From Streptomyces sp. 71268 (GTDB taxonomy: Bacteria; Actinomycetota; Actinomycetes; Streptomycetales; Streptomycetaceae), in the NCBI RefSeq assembly GCF_029392895.1, contig NZ_CP114200.1, positions 4,929,001 to 4,993,000 of the forward strand: DNA of 64,000 nt, written 5' to 3'. Both the position numbers and the translations under genes were made by a program. Shown in pieces: positions 27,401-35,293 of the stretch. Each line of letters opens with the position of its first letter. Positions within the stretch are counted from its first letter, which is position 1. The notes under the pieces were generated by a model. The model did no database searches, was not told where the DNA came from, and saw only the letters and a list, made by a program, of their open reading frames with translations.

Positions 27401-29040
27401 ATACGCGGTGGTCCCGAACCGGCTCCCGTCCCTGGTTCTTCTCCCGTCGGGAGAGCCCCCGTCTGCCGAGGGGCGCGGTCATGCCGGTCGGCTCCGACGC
27501 CGGAGCCGTCCTCATGGCCGACGGAGGCCGCGCCGGGGCTGGTGTCCACCGCTATCCGGTAGCCACCGGAGTGCGTGACCTCCGTGGGCGTGCCCTGCGC
27601 GTCGTACGTGAACGTGATCGTGTCGCCGTTGTGGTCGCAGACGCTGACCAGGGGCAGTTCCGTGGGCTCCAGGCCCGGCAACGGAGCGAAGTACAGGGTT
27701 CGGTCACGCTCTGGTTGGGCCAGCCGCATGGTGCCGCCCGCCGTGCCGTCCCAGTACAGGGGCCAGCGGCGCCCGCCCTCCGGGTAAGTGTCCTCGTCGG
27801 GCGTGGGAACCGGGTAGCGCAGCACCATCCCGTCGTCGGCCACGAAGACGACGCCGTCACCGTCCAACTCCAGTCGCTGGTCCAGCGTGGCGGCCCAGGT
27901 CCGACCGAACCACCCGCCGCAGGGGTGGCCGGAAACGAAGGCACGCTGAAGCACCAGTGGAAGCGCGCCCGGCAGGGACACGTCCACGGCCGACATGACC
28001 ATCTCGCCCGTGGCCACGTCGATGGGCTCGCCGCACGTCGCCTTCTCGGGACCGCACTGGCGCTGGGTGCCCTCGCCGTCGGCGCGCTCCCGCGCCGCGC
28101 CGTCCCGACCCAGCTCCGCCTTGCGACGGTTGAGCCGCGTCGCCGCGTCCCGGCCCGACTTCATGGCGTCGCGCAACACACTGCCGCCGCCGGTGGCGAT
28201 GGCCAACACCACGGAGGGTGCCAGGCTGCCCATCGCCCGGTAGGGATGGTCACTCCACTCGTCCCAGTTGGCCGCCGCCTTCAGGAAGCCCTGTGGGTCC
28301 TTGGCCGCGTAGACCGCCCCGTCGGTGATCTGCGCCAACTGCATGGCGATGGCCTTCTCATCACCGGTGACGAAGGGCACGGCCAACTCGGCCATGCCGT
28401 TGATGGCGTGGTGGGCGCTCCACAGCGCCTCCTTGAGGTTCTCCTTCGCCGACTGGAACCCGCTCGGCTTGTCCGGTGCCTTCTCCGCCGCGGTGTCGAT
28501 CTTCTTCTTCACGGCGTCGACGACCGGCTGCAGCTCCGCCCTGAGCGCCTCCAGACGCCGTACGCACCCCTCCATCGCGGTGATACCCGGGTTGGTGTCG
28601 GGCGGGCGCTCCGGAAGCGTCTCGTCCTCGCGCTCGATCGCCGCGTTGTAGTCGGCGACCCGCCGGTCGTGCCGCTTGGCGTCCGCGCGCGCGGTGTCGG
28701 CCGCCTCGATGATGGGCAGGCACCGCTTCTGCACGGTACGGAGCTTGACCGCGTACGCGGCCAAGGCGCTGGCCGCGTCGGTGAACCGGTCCCGGGCCGA
28801 CGTCAACTCCTTGGGGAGCCGGTCCACCGCCTTGCGGAAGGCTCCCGCGCCCTTGCCCTGCCAGTCGGCCAGGTGCAACGGACCCAGACGGTCGTGCCCG
28901 TCGCGAAACGCGCCCGCGTACGCGCGTAACTCCGCGACCAGCGAGTCGACGTCATCCGGCTCGCCCGGTATGAGGTCCTTGGCCGTGCAGCCCTCCGGGA
29001 TGGCGGGCCGGGCCGGGTTCCACCGCTCTGGCTCAGCCAT
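24394..29040 (-). CDS. Rhs/YD-repeat polymorphic toxin with barnase-type ribonuclease tip
   Basis: 1548 residues. Residues 1-130 form a helical WXG100-like export domain (LADWQGKGAGAF), suggesting type VII-linked secretion. Near residue 336 begins a DUF6531-like module (CGEPIDVATGEMVMS). Residues about 450-1390 are dozens of YD repeats (TYDAAGRL-type) that would build the Rhs shell. The core ends DPETGRYASPDPLGL and NPLTWMDPLGLGPCP. The last 112 residues are a barnase/RNase-Sa-like domain: ITYREYG (Glu1505), GGERTVWGSD (Arg1521) and THYQTYIVV (His1536) match the barnase triad Glu73, Arg87, His102 with near-equal spacing. It overlaps the ESX-like gene upstream by one base and barstar downstream by seven. 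Confidence 0.94.
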   Translation of the reverse strand: MAEPERWNPARPAIPEGCTAKDLIPGEPDDVDSLVAELRAYAGAFRDGHDRLGPLHLADWQGKGAGAFRKAVDRLPKELTSARDRFTDAASALAAYAVKLRTVQKRCLPIIEAADTARADAKRHDRRVADYNAAIEREDETLPERPPDTNPGITAMEGCVRRLEALRAELQPVVDAVKKKIDTAAEKAPDKPSGFQSAKENLKEALWSAHHAINGMAELAVPFVTGDEKAIAMQLAQITDGAVYAAKDPQGFLKAAANWDEWSDHPYRAMGSLAPSVVLAIATGGGSVLRDAMKSGRDAATRLNRRKAELGRDGAARERADGEGTQRQCGPEKATCGEPIDVATGEMVMSAVDVSLPGALPLVLQRAFVSGHPCGGWFGRTWAATLDQRLELDGDGVVFVADDGMVLRYPVPTPDEDTYPEGGRRWPLYWDGTAGGTMRLAQPERDRTLYFAPLPGLEPTELPLVSVCDHNGDTITFTYDAQGTPTEVTHSGGYRIAVDTSPGAASVGHEDGSGVGADRHDRAPRQTGALPTGEEPGTGAGSGPPRITALRLLGVGATTAGTTLVSYGYDAAGNLTDVINSSGEALRFTYDTDHRITSWTDRNGTRFGYVYDRRGRVLRTIGSGDMMTGRLHYDSARRTTTYTDSLGYETTYVYDETYKVVAETDPLGHTRRTQWHPDRPHRPLAVTDALGHTTRYAYDEDDRLIKVERPDGSTATATYDAFGLPVEVREPDGALWRHTYDAHGNRLTTTDPTGARTHYTYDEETGHLASVSDPLGHTTRLRTNAAGLPVEITDPPGHTTTLRRATHGRVTAITDPLGHTTRQGWTIEGKLSWRERPDGTRESWTWDAEGNLTEHTDTAGHTTRHTHTHFDLPATHTTADGARYAFAYDTELRLTSVTNPQGRTWTYAYDAAGRLTTETDFNGRRTSYTHDAAGRLTARANGAGETIRYVRDALGRTVAAHPDGDRPGVTYTYDASGRLLRARNADTDLRRSYDAAGRLLTETVNERTTRYAYDAAGRRASRTTPSGLVSRWTYDAAQRPATLTTAGHELRFAHDAAGREISRALGEDVTLTQRWDELDRLNSQRLTHRSGAAADVLLQHREYAYRADDQLTEIRDLTTGTRRFDLDRAGRATAVHAHGWTERYAYDSAGNITDATAPDHPSTGEREFTGTLIHRAGRTTYEHDAQGRLTRRTRRLLNGQRRTWTYTWDSEDHLTAAVTPEGTRWRYTYDPLGRRATKQRLGGDGEQVAEELRFSWDGTRLAEQVAIGDATTGAATTWDYAPATHRPLTQTDHTPAPPEPLSQVLTQTDTRFHAIVTDLVGTPQELVTPTGTLAWTPRTTLWGTPLPTPPHAQDLDCPLRFPGQYADPETGLHYNYFRHYDPETGRYASPDPLGLEAAPNPLSYVHNPLTWMDPLGLGPCPTSSPAPGTQLGDTSRLGGWIPSRVPDEAMSSIQDVKKYGREATGWGAQWHGPNLTMKPFANDGKGGAHVLPRTDPTGNPITYREYGAPAASDNPKPGGERTVWGSDGSVYYTPTHYQTYIVVESPQW

Positions 29041-29528
29041 CAGTCCTCATCCACGAAGTCCTGAAACTTCTTCCAGTGGCCGCTCTCACCGGGCCGTGGG
29101 TCCATCTCCGGAACGCCGTACTTCTTCGCCGCCCAGGTGCTCGCGTCACCGATCGGCAACTTGGCGATGTTCGCGTCCGAGGGCCAGAAGTTCTCCACCT
29201 GAAGGATCTCGGCCAGCATGTACGCGGCGACCGCCTCGTACAGCCGATCCACCACCTCGTCCGCGTGCTCGGCGAGTTGCCGCATGCCAAAGCCCCATGA
29301 CGAGACGAACTCCTGCCCCGCGTGCAGGATCTCCGGCGCGCCGGCATGCCGCAGGTACCCGGTCAGCCGCTCCTCGTCGCGGCCCATCGCACGAGCCGCC
29401 GCCACCGACTCTTCCAGCGGCAGGATGAGCCCCTTCACCTGGGCGATCTCCAGCCGGTAGCCGACATCGCCCTCCCCGTCGCCGAGGTCCCGGTCGTGAT
29501 GGCCGTTCCACTCCTCGGGATCAGCCAC
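29040..29528 (-). CDS. WXG100/ESX-like partner of the Rhs toxin
   Basis: 162 residues, mostly helical, from the GTG at 29528. It contains FVSSWGFGMRQLAEHADEVVDRLYEAV (a WxG with following helix, about residues 74-100) and no signal peptide. Size and position fit the small adaptor/chaperone proteins encoded before type VII-exported toxins. Its start lies inside the 3' end of the SseB-like gene (8-bp overlap) and its TGA shares a base with the rhs ATG. Function inferred from context and helical pattern only. Confidence 0.65.
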   Translation of the reverse strand: MADPEEWNGHHDRDLGDGEGDVGYRLEIAQVKGLILPLEESVAAARAMGRDEERLTGYLRHAGAPEILHAGQEFVSSWGFGMRQLAEHADEVVDRLYEAVAAYMLAEILQVENFWPSDANIAKLPIGDASTWAAKKYGVPEMDPRPGESGHWKKFQDFVDED

Positions 29529-29976
29529 CGACCCCCTCCCGGTGCTCCGCGTTCAACCCACCGACGGAAGGCAGGGAACGATCGCTTCGCGTGGTGGACG
29601 CCGGTACCGCCTCTTCAGCGGCGTCCACGACCAGCGCGCGCAGCACCTCCCTGTCCAGGACGAATGGTTGTTCACCCAGCGGGTCCACCAACGCCCGCAC
29701 CCCGTCAGGAAGCAACCCCACCAGGTCCTCGACCGTGGTGGAGGCCCAGTCGCACGCCCCCGCGTACAGCGCCAGACCGGACACCGACGTGAACACCGCG
29801 ACCAGCGGGCCCTCGTCCGTCCGCGCCACCAGGAAACCAGGGGGCGCGGGCGGTCGTGGACGCTCGAAGTACAACCGGGTCGCCAGCAGGGCCGTTCGCC
29901 GGGCCGTCCGAGAAGCTTCACCCGCCGCGCTGTCCGACGCCAGATCCGCCAGCCGTAACCGGCCGTCACCGCTCAC
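29521..29976 (-). CDS. SseB-like protein at the head of the toxin operon
   Basis: 151 residues from the GTG at 29976. The middle (FLVARTDEGPLVAVFTSVSGLALYAG, LVDPLGEQPFVLD) matches the SseB N-terminal domain, a fold common beside WXG100 and Rhs genes in actinomycetes. It is the first gene of the overlapping set, 130 bp after the HelD-like gene, so the operon promoter probably lies in that gap. The exact role is unknown; a secretion adaptor or accessory immunity function is possible. Confidence 0.75.
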   Translation of the reverse strand: MSGDGRLRLADLASDSAAGEASRTARRTALLATRLYFERPRPPAPPGFLVARTDEGPLVAVFTSVSGLALYAGACDWASTTVEDLVGLLPDGVRALVDPLGEQPFVLDREVLRALVVDAAEEAVPASTTRSDRSLPSVGGLNAEHREGVGG

Positions 29977-30106
29977 GCGGACACCCCCGAAGCCCCGCAC
30001 CCTGACACTTGGCACAACCGGCACATGGTCACACGCTGTTGAGCAGTGCGCAACGCTGGGCTCGCACGGCGCACGGGACCTGCGCCCCACCCGCCCCGAC
30101 GTCGCC

Positions 30107-32437
30107 CTACACCCCCACCCCACCCTCCCCCCGCGCGAGTTCCGTCGGTAGCGGCTGCGCGTGGACGATGGTCAGGCCGGAGACGGCGCGGGTGAGGGCG
30201 ACGTAGAGGCGGCGCAGGCCGGTGCGGTGGGCGGGAACGCGGGGGGCGTCCGTGGCACCGGCCTCGCCCGTGGCATCGGTGGTGGCCGGTCGCGTCGTCG
30301 GGCCGGTCAGCAGCGGCTCGCCGGCCACCACCGCGGCCGGTTCGTCGAGGACCACGTAGTCGTACTCCAGGCCCTTGGCGAGCGAGGCCGGGACCAGGGT
30401 GAGGCGGGCGTCGGCCGTGGTCTCCTCGCCGGGGGAGAGGTAGCTGAGGCCGGCCGACGTGAGGACATCGGCGAGGGCCGGGACGCGGGCGTCGGCGGCG
30501 ATGAGACCAATCGACCCTTCCTGAGCCAGGGCGCGTTGGCAGGCCGCGACCACCTCCGCGTCGAGCGCCGCGCTCCCCTCGCCCGCGTCCTCCGTGGCCA
30601 CCCGGTGGAACTCCAGCGAGCCCGGGGATTCCCGGACCGAGGTCGCCTCCGTCAGGTCAGGGGCGATCGAGGGCAGCAGCCGCGAGGCGTACGCGATCAC
30701 CTCGCGCGGCACGCGGAAGCCGCGCGTCAACTCTTCGACCCTGGCCTCCGGTTTGCCCAGGTGGTGCAGCGCCTCGGCCCAACTGCCGGTGGCCCACGGC
30801 GTGGTGCCCTGCGCGATGTCGCCGAGGATGGTCGCCGAACCCGTCGTACAGCGCCGGCCCACCGCGCGGTACTGCATCGGCGACAGGTCCTGTGCCTCGT
30901 CCAGCACCACGTGCCCGAGCGAGGGCGTGCGCTCGATGAGGTCGGCCGCCTCGTCGATCAACACCGCGTCCGCCGCCGACCACTTCGCCGACTTCGGGCC
31001 ACGGGCCGGCTTCTCCCACAGCAGCGTGCGCTGCTCCTCCTCGGTGAGGATGCCCGCCGCGTGCTCGGCCAGCGCGTCGGCGTCCGACAGCAGCCGCAAC
31101 ACCAGCTTGGCCGGGTCGACCGCCGGCCAGATCTCCTTGACCGCCGCCTTCACCGCCGCGTTGCGGGCCACCGCGTCCTGCACCCGGTCGTCCGGGGCCT
31201 CGCCGGACTGCTCCATGCGCACCAGTACGGCGTGCGCGATGCGCTGCGGCAGCGCCGCGCGGGCCGCCCCGTACCGGATGTCGCGGGCCAGCAACTCCCT
31301 TACGATCTCCTCCACCTCGTACGCCGGCACCCGCCACCGGCGCGAGCCGCGCACCACGACCACCGACTCGCGCGGCATCCGCACCCCGGAGCGCAGCGCG
31401 CGGCGCAGCACCTCGGCCATGCGCGCGTCGCCCTTGATCCGGGCCCGCTCCGCGCTGTCCGTGCCGCGCACCTCCACGTGCGCCACCAGGTCGGCCACCG
31501 TCGCCTGCTTGACCTGGAGTTCGCCGAGCGCCGGCAGCACCTGCTCGATGTAGTGCAGGAAGGACTGGTTGGGGCCGATGACCAGGGTGCCGGTGCGGGC
31601 CAGCCGCTCGCGGTGCGCGTACAGCAGGTACGCCACCCGGTGCAGGCCGACGGCGGTCTTTCCGGTGCCGGGCGCGCCCTGCACGCAGACCGTGCCGCCG
31701 ATGCCGGCGCGGACGATCTCGTCCTGTTCCGGCTGGATGGTGGCGACGATGTCGCGCATCGGGCCGACGCGCGGACGCTCGATCTCGGACTGGAGGAGCC
31801 TGCTGGTGCGCTCGTCGCCGTCGGCGTCGGGGCCGCTGAGCGGCTCGTCCTCGTACGCGGTCAACTCTCCGCCGGTGTAGCCGAAGCGCCGGCGCAGTAC
31901 GACGTCCATCGGCTTCTTCGGGGACGCCTGGTAGAAGGGTTGGGAGATGGGCGCGCGCCAGTCGATGACCATGGGCTCGCCGTCGGCGTCGTGCACGTGC
32001 CGGCGCCCGATGTAGAACCGGTCGCCGACCTCGTCCACCGTGCTCCCCGGGGCCGGCCGGTCGGCCGGGGCGGGCGCGGCGGGCGTCTCGGTGGTGTGGT
32101 GGTCGTGCCCGTAGTCGAGGCGGCCGAAGAACAGCGGGGTGTCGGACAGGTCGGCGAGCGCCTTGATCCGCTCGTCGATGGTGTGCCGCAGCGACTCGGC
32201 GCTCACCCAGTTCCCGGCCGTGTCCCGGGTGTCGAGCGCCTCCGCGTCCTGACGCATGGCCCGCAGCGCGGCCCGCGAGGCGGCCAGGTGCGCGCGCTCC
32301 CTGGCGAGCGGCCCACCGCCGGCGGCGTCGGCCTCGTCGGCTCCACCCGTGGCGCTGGTGCCGCCCGAGGTCGGTTCGGGTGGTTCGTCGGCGCTGGTGG
32401 GCAGGGGTGCGGCGGGTTGCTGGGCGTGCGACGGCAC
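30107..32437 (-). CDS. helD: HelD-like UvrD/Rep-family ATPase (RNA polymerase recycling factor)
   Basis: 776 residues from the GTG at 32437, preceded by GGAGGCCACACC. A helical N-terminal arm (about residues 45-100), then FYIGRRH and VIDWRAPISQPFY, is typical of HelD rather than DNA-repair helicases. Walker A is QGAPGTGKTAVG near residue 254, the DEAQ box is VVLDEAQDLSP, and motif VI is RRLYVALTRA. HelD proteins use ATP to pull stalled or drug-bound RNA polymerase off DNA. I see no rifamycin-associated inverted repeat upstream, so it is more likely the housekeeping HelD than the rifampin-inducible HelR. Confidence 0.88.
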   Translation of the reverse strand: MPSHAQQPAAPLPTSADEPPEPTSGGTSATGGADEADAAGGGPLARERAHLAASRAALRAMRQDAEALDTRDTAGNWVSAESLRHTIDERIKALADLSDTPLFFGRLDYGHDHHTTETPAAPAPADRPAPGSTVDEVGDRFYIGRRHVHDADGEPMVIDWRAPISQPFYQASPKKPMDVVLRRRFGYTGGELTAYEDEPLSGPDADGDERTSRLLQSEIERPRVGPMRDIVATIQPEQDEIVRAGIGGTVCVQGAPGTGKTAVGLHRVAYLLYAHRERLARTGTLVIGPNQSFLHYIEQVLPALGELQVKQATVADLVAHVEVRGTDSAERARIKGDARMAEVLRRALRSGVRMPRESVVVVRGSRRWRVPAYEVEEIVRELLARDIRYGAARAALPQRIAHAVLVRMEQSGEAPDDRVQDAVARNAAVKAAVKEIWPAVDPAKLVLRLLSDADALAEHAAGILTEEEQRTLLWEKPARGPKSAKWSAADAVLIDEAADLIERTPSLGHVVLDEAQDLSPMQYRAVGRRCTTGSATILGDIAQGTTPWATGSWAEALHHLGKPEARVEELTRGFRVPREVIAYASRLLPSIAPDLTEATSVRESPGSLEFHRVATEDAGEGSAALDAEVVAACQRALAQEGSIGLIAADARVPALADVLTSAGLSYLSPGEETTADARLTLVPASLAKGLEYDYVVLDEPAAVVAGEPLLTGPTTRPATTDATGEAGATDAPRVPAHRTGLRRLYVALTRAVSGLTIVHAQPLPTELARGEGGVGV

Positions 32438-32815
32438 GGTGTGGCCTCCGGCTGTTGTACGAGGGCGTACCAAGCGCGCGTGGACGCCCGCGTGCGCCGA
32501 CGGGCGCGCGAGGGCGCACGTCGGCGTACGGCGCCTACGCGCGGATGTGAGCGAGGACCGCCCGGTTTCCGTCCGGACGGCGGCGCTCCCTGGCGGTGAG
32601 GGAGGCGGGGAACCCGGCATGGCCGGGGAAGAGCGAGAGTTTAACCACGAGGACAGGCGGACGCGACTGGTTTTTCACGGGGCCGGCCGCGGTTCCCCCG
32701 CTCCGGCTCGGGTGCGGGCGGGACGGGAATCTCAGGGTCGGTCTCCACCTCCCGTAGGGGATGCCATAGGACCGCAGGGGGAGGGGCGCCCACCGACGTT
32801 TACATCGGCAGGCCG
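32438..32815. other. 378-bp gap: promoter region, nothing else seen
   Basis: Separates the divergent HelD-like gene and a small plus-strand frame. It holds a less GC-rich patch with AGTTTAACCACG near 32640 and GGTTTTTCACGG near 32668. No hairpin or known operator is recognised. Confidence 0.4.
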
Positions 32816-33094
32816 ATGCCCGAGCCGCTCGCGGAATCGATGATGGAGTACATGAGCATCGCGACCATCACCTCAGCGCCCCTCGCCCCGACGACCAGTG
32901 GCTACGGCTCCGCCCCGGTGAACCCCGGGTCGACGGCCGCCTGTGCCACCGCCTCCACGCCGCGCACCGGCGAACTCCCGCGCTCCCGCCGCCCGCTGGG
33001 CACCGCGCTGCACGCGGTGCGGGCCTTCGCGGGCGCCGCGTTCAGCGTGGCCGTGCTCGGCGACTACAAGGACGCGGGCGTGAAGAAGAAGTAG
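32816..33094 (+). CDS. Small hypothetical protein
   Basis: Up to 92 residues; the start could also be the ATG at 32840, 32843 or 32852, since no ribosome site is decisive. The N-terminal half is Ser/Thr/Ala/Pro-rich. The end is a helical segment (ALHAVRAFAGAAFSVAVLGDYKD) with a basic tail GVKKK. Codon third positions are GC-rich as in real genes here. Function unknown and existence moderately supported. Confidence 0.5.
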   Translation: MPEPLAESMMEYMSIATITSAPLAPTTSGYGSAPVNPGSTAACATASTPRTGELPRSRRPLGTALHAVRAFAGAAFSVAVLGDYKDAGVKKK

Positions 33095-33102
33095 CCCCAG
33101 CC

Positions 33103-33165
33103 GACCCTTCCGTACCCGAGCCTCCCGTACCCGACCGACCTGTACCCGACCGCCCCGTACCGACC
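33103..33165. repeat. Degenerate CCGTACCCGA repeats
   Basis: CCCGTACCCGA-like units recur about five times (for example CCGTACCCGAGC, CCGTACCCGACC, TGTACCCGACC, CCCGTACCGACC) in the gap between convergent genes. Probably simple sequence drift. Confidence 0.5.
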
Positions 33166-33327
33166 GGCCTGCCCCTACTCCCGCCGCGACCGCGACCACC
33201 GGCCCACGAACCTTCCGCACAACACACCCTCCTACGGTCCGCCGCGCACAGCCCACCTCACACCACCCGCCCCCACGGCGGCCTCATGACGACCCTACGG
33301 TGACCTCATGAGGGACCCACGACGACC

Positions 33328-34977
33328 TCACGCGTCCTCGTCCGCGAGGAGTTCGCTCGCGTCGACGATCCGGTACGCGTAGCCCTGCTCGGCCAGGAAC
33401 CGCTGGCGGTGGGCGGCGAAGTCCTGGTCGATCGTGTCGCGGGCGACCACCGAGTAGAACCTGGCCTCGTGCCCGTCCGCCTTCGGCCGCAGCACCCGCC
33501 CGAGCCGCTGGGCCTCCTCCTGCCGCGACCCGAACGTGCCCGAGACCTGGATGGCCACCGTCGCCTCGGGCAGGTCGATGGAGAAGTTGGCCACCTTGGA
33601 GACGACGAGGACGGACAGCTCGCCGGCCCGGAAGGCGTCGAACAGCCGCTCCCGCTGCGCGTTGGTCGTCTCACCCTTGATCACCGGAGCGCCCAGGTGC
33701 TCGCCGAGTTCGTCGAGCTGGTCGATGTACTGCCCGATGACCAGCGTCTGCTCGCCGTGGTGCCGTTTGACCAGCGCCTCGGTGATCCGCCGCTTGGAGT
33801 CGGTGGTCGCGCAGTAGCGGTACTTCTCCTCGGCCTCGGCGGTCGCGTACGTCAGGCGCTCGCTGTCGGTCAGGTTGACCCGCACCTCGACGCAGTCGGC
33901 GGGCGCGATGTAGCCCTGCGCCTCGATCTCCTTCCACGGCGCGTCGAAGCGCTTGGGGCCGATGAGCGAGAAGACGTCCGACTCGCGGCCGTCCTCCCGT
34001 ACGAGCGTCGCGGTCAGGCCGAGGCGGCGGCGCGCCTGGAGGTCGGCGGTGAACTTGAAGACCGGCGCCGGCAGCAGGTGCACCTCGTCGTAGACGATCA
34101 GCCCCCAGTCGCGGGAGTCGAACAGCTCCAGGTGCGGGTAGAGGCCCTTCCGCTTCGTCGTCAGCACCTGGTACGTGGCGATGGTGACCGGCCGGATCTC
34201 CTTCCTCGTGCCGCTGTACTCGCCGATCTCGTCCTCGGTGAGCGAGGTGCGCCGCACCAGCTCGTGCTTCCACTGCCGGGCCGAGACGGTGTTGGTGACC
34301 AGGATCAGTGTGGTCGCCTTGGCCTCGGCCATCGCGCCAGCGCCGACCAGCGTCTTGCCCGCGCCACAGGGCAACACGACCACGCCGGAGCCGCCGTGCC
34401 AGAAACCCTCGACGGCCTGCTTCTGGTACGGGCGCAGCGACCACTCGCTCTCGTCCAGCTCGATCGGGTGCGCCTCGCCGTCCACGTACCCGGCGAGGTC
34501 CTCGGCCGGCCAGCCCAGCTTGAGCAGGGTCTGCTTGATCTGCCCGCGCTCGGAGGGGTGCACCACGACGGTGTCCTCGTCGACGCGCGCCCCGACCAGG
34601 GGCTGCACCTTCTTCGAGCGCAGCACCTCCTCCAGGACCGGCCGGTCGCTGCTCTCCAGGACCAGCCCGTGCGTGGGGTGCTTGAGCAGGCGCAGCCGCC
34701 CGTAGCGGGCCATCGTCTCGGCGACGTCCACGAGCAGGGCGTGCGGCACCGGGTACCGGGAGAACTCCACGAGCGCGTCCACCACCTGCTCGGCGTCGTG
34801 CCCGGCTGCCCTGGCGTTCCACAGGCCGAGCGGGGTGACCCGGTAGGTGTGCATGTGCTCCGGCGCGCGCTCCAGTTCCGCGAACGGGGCGATGGCCCGA
34901 CGGCAGGCGTCGGCCTGATCGTGGTCCACCTCCAGGAGGAGTGTCTTGTCGCTCTGGACGATGAGGGGTCCGTTCAC
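33328..34977 (-). CDS. XPB/Rad25-type DNA repair helicase
   Basis: 549 residues from the GTG at 34977. The N-terminal XPB-specific domain (residues 1-175) is followed by a superfamily 2 helicase core. Walker A is PCGAGKTLVGA (about 203-213), the Walker B DEVH box is at about 297-300, GLTATLVREDGRE carries motif III, and GTFGSRQEEAQRLGRVLRP is motif VI. A 3'-5' helicase probably acting in nucleotide excision repair, as for bacterial XPB homologues. The large protein encoded just upstream on the same strand carries an XPB-like region and may be a partner. Confidence 0.93.
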   Translation of the reverse strand: MNGPLIVQSDKTLLLEVDHDQADACRRAIAPFAELERAPEHMHTYRVTPLGLWNARAAGHDAEQVVDALVEFSRYPVPHALLVDVAETMARYGRLRLLKHPTHGLVLESSDRPVLEEVLRSKKVQPLVGARVDEDTVVVHPSERGQIKQTLLKLGWPAEDLAGYVDGEAHPIELDESEWSLRPYQKQAVEGFWHGGSGVVVLPCGAGKTLVGAGAMAEAKATTLILVTNTVSARQWKHELVRRTSLTEDEIGEYSGTRKEIRPVTIATYQVLTTKRKGLYPHLELFDSRDWGLIVYDEVHLLPAPVFKFTADLQARRRLGLTATLVREDGRESDVFSLIGPKRFDAPWKEIEAQGYIAPADCVEVRVNLTDSERLTYATAEAEEKYRYCATTDSKRRITEALVKRHHGEQTLVIGQYIDQLDELGEHLGAPVIKGETTNAQRERLFDAFRAGELSVLVVSKVANFSIDLPEATVAIQVSGTFGSRQEEAQRLGRVLRPKADGHEARFYSVVARDTIDQDFAAHRQRFLAEQGYAYRIVDASELLADEDA

Positions 34978-35293
34978 GTTGCCTCGCCCTTTCCGCTGGT
35001 GACCGGTTCCACTGGTGACCGGCTGGCATCGGCGACCACCCGGGCCGCCCTGGACCGCGCGAGCGCACCGCGTGGGCGGCGGCAGGTACGGCGTCCGGGG
35101 GCCGCCGCGCGATGGGCGGCCAAACAGCCAGTGTCGCTCATCGGGGCGGGGTGCCGGGGTGGCATCGGTCACGCGGGAGTGGGGGGCCGCTGGGGCGGGC
35201 CGCTCGGGTGGGCCGTCAGCGGGGTTCCACGGTGGCGGTGGCCCGCCGCGCGGAGGTGGGGCGTCGGGCGGGGCCAGCGGGGGTCCCGCCGGC

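Noticed and set aside
32438-32640. A possible rifamycin-associated element that would make the helicase a HelR
   Set aside because: No inverted repeat of that type is visible upstream of the start.
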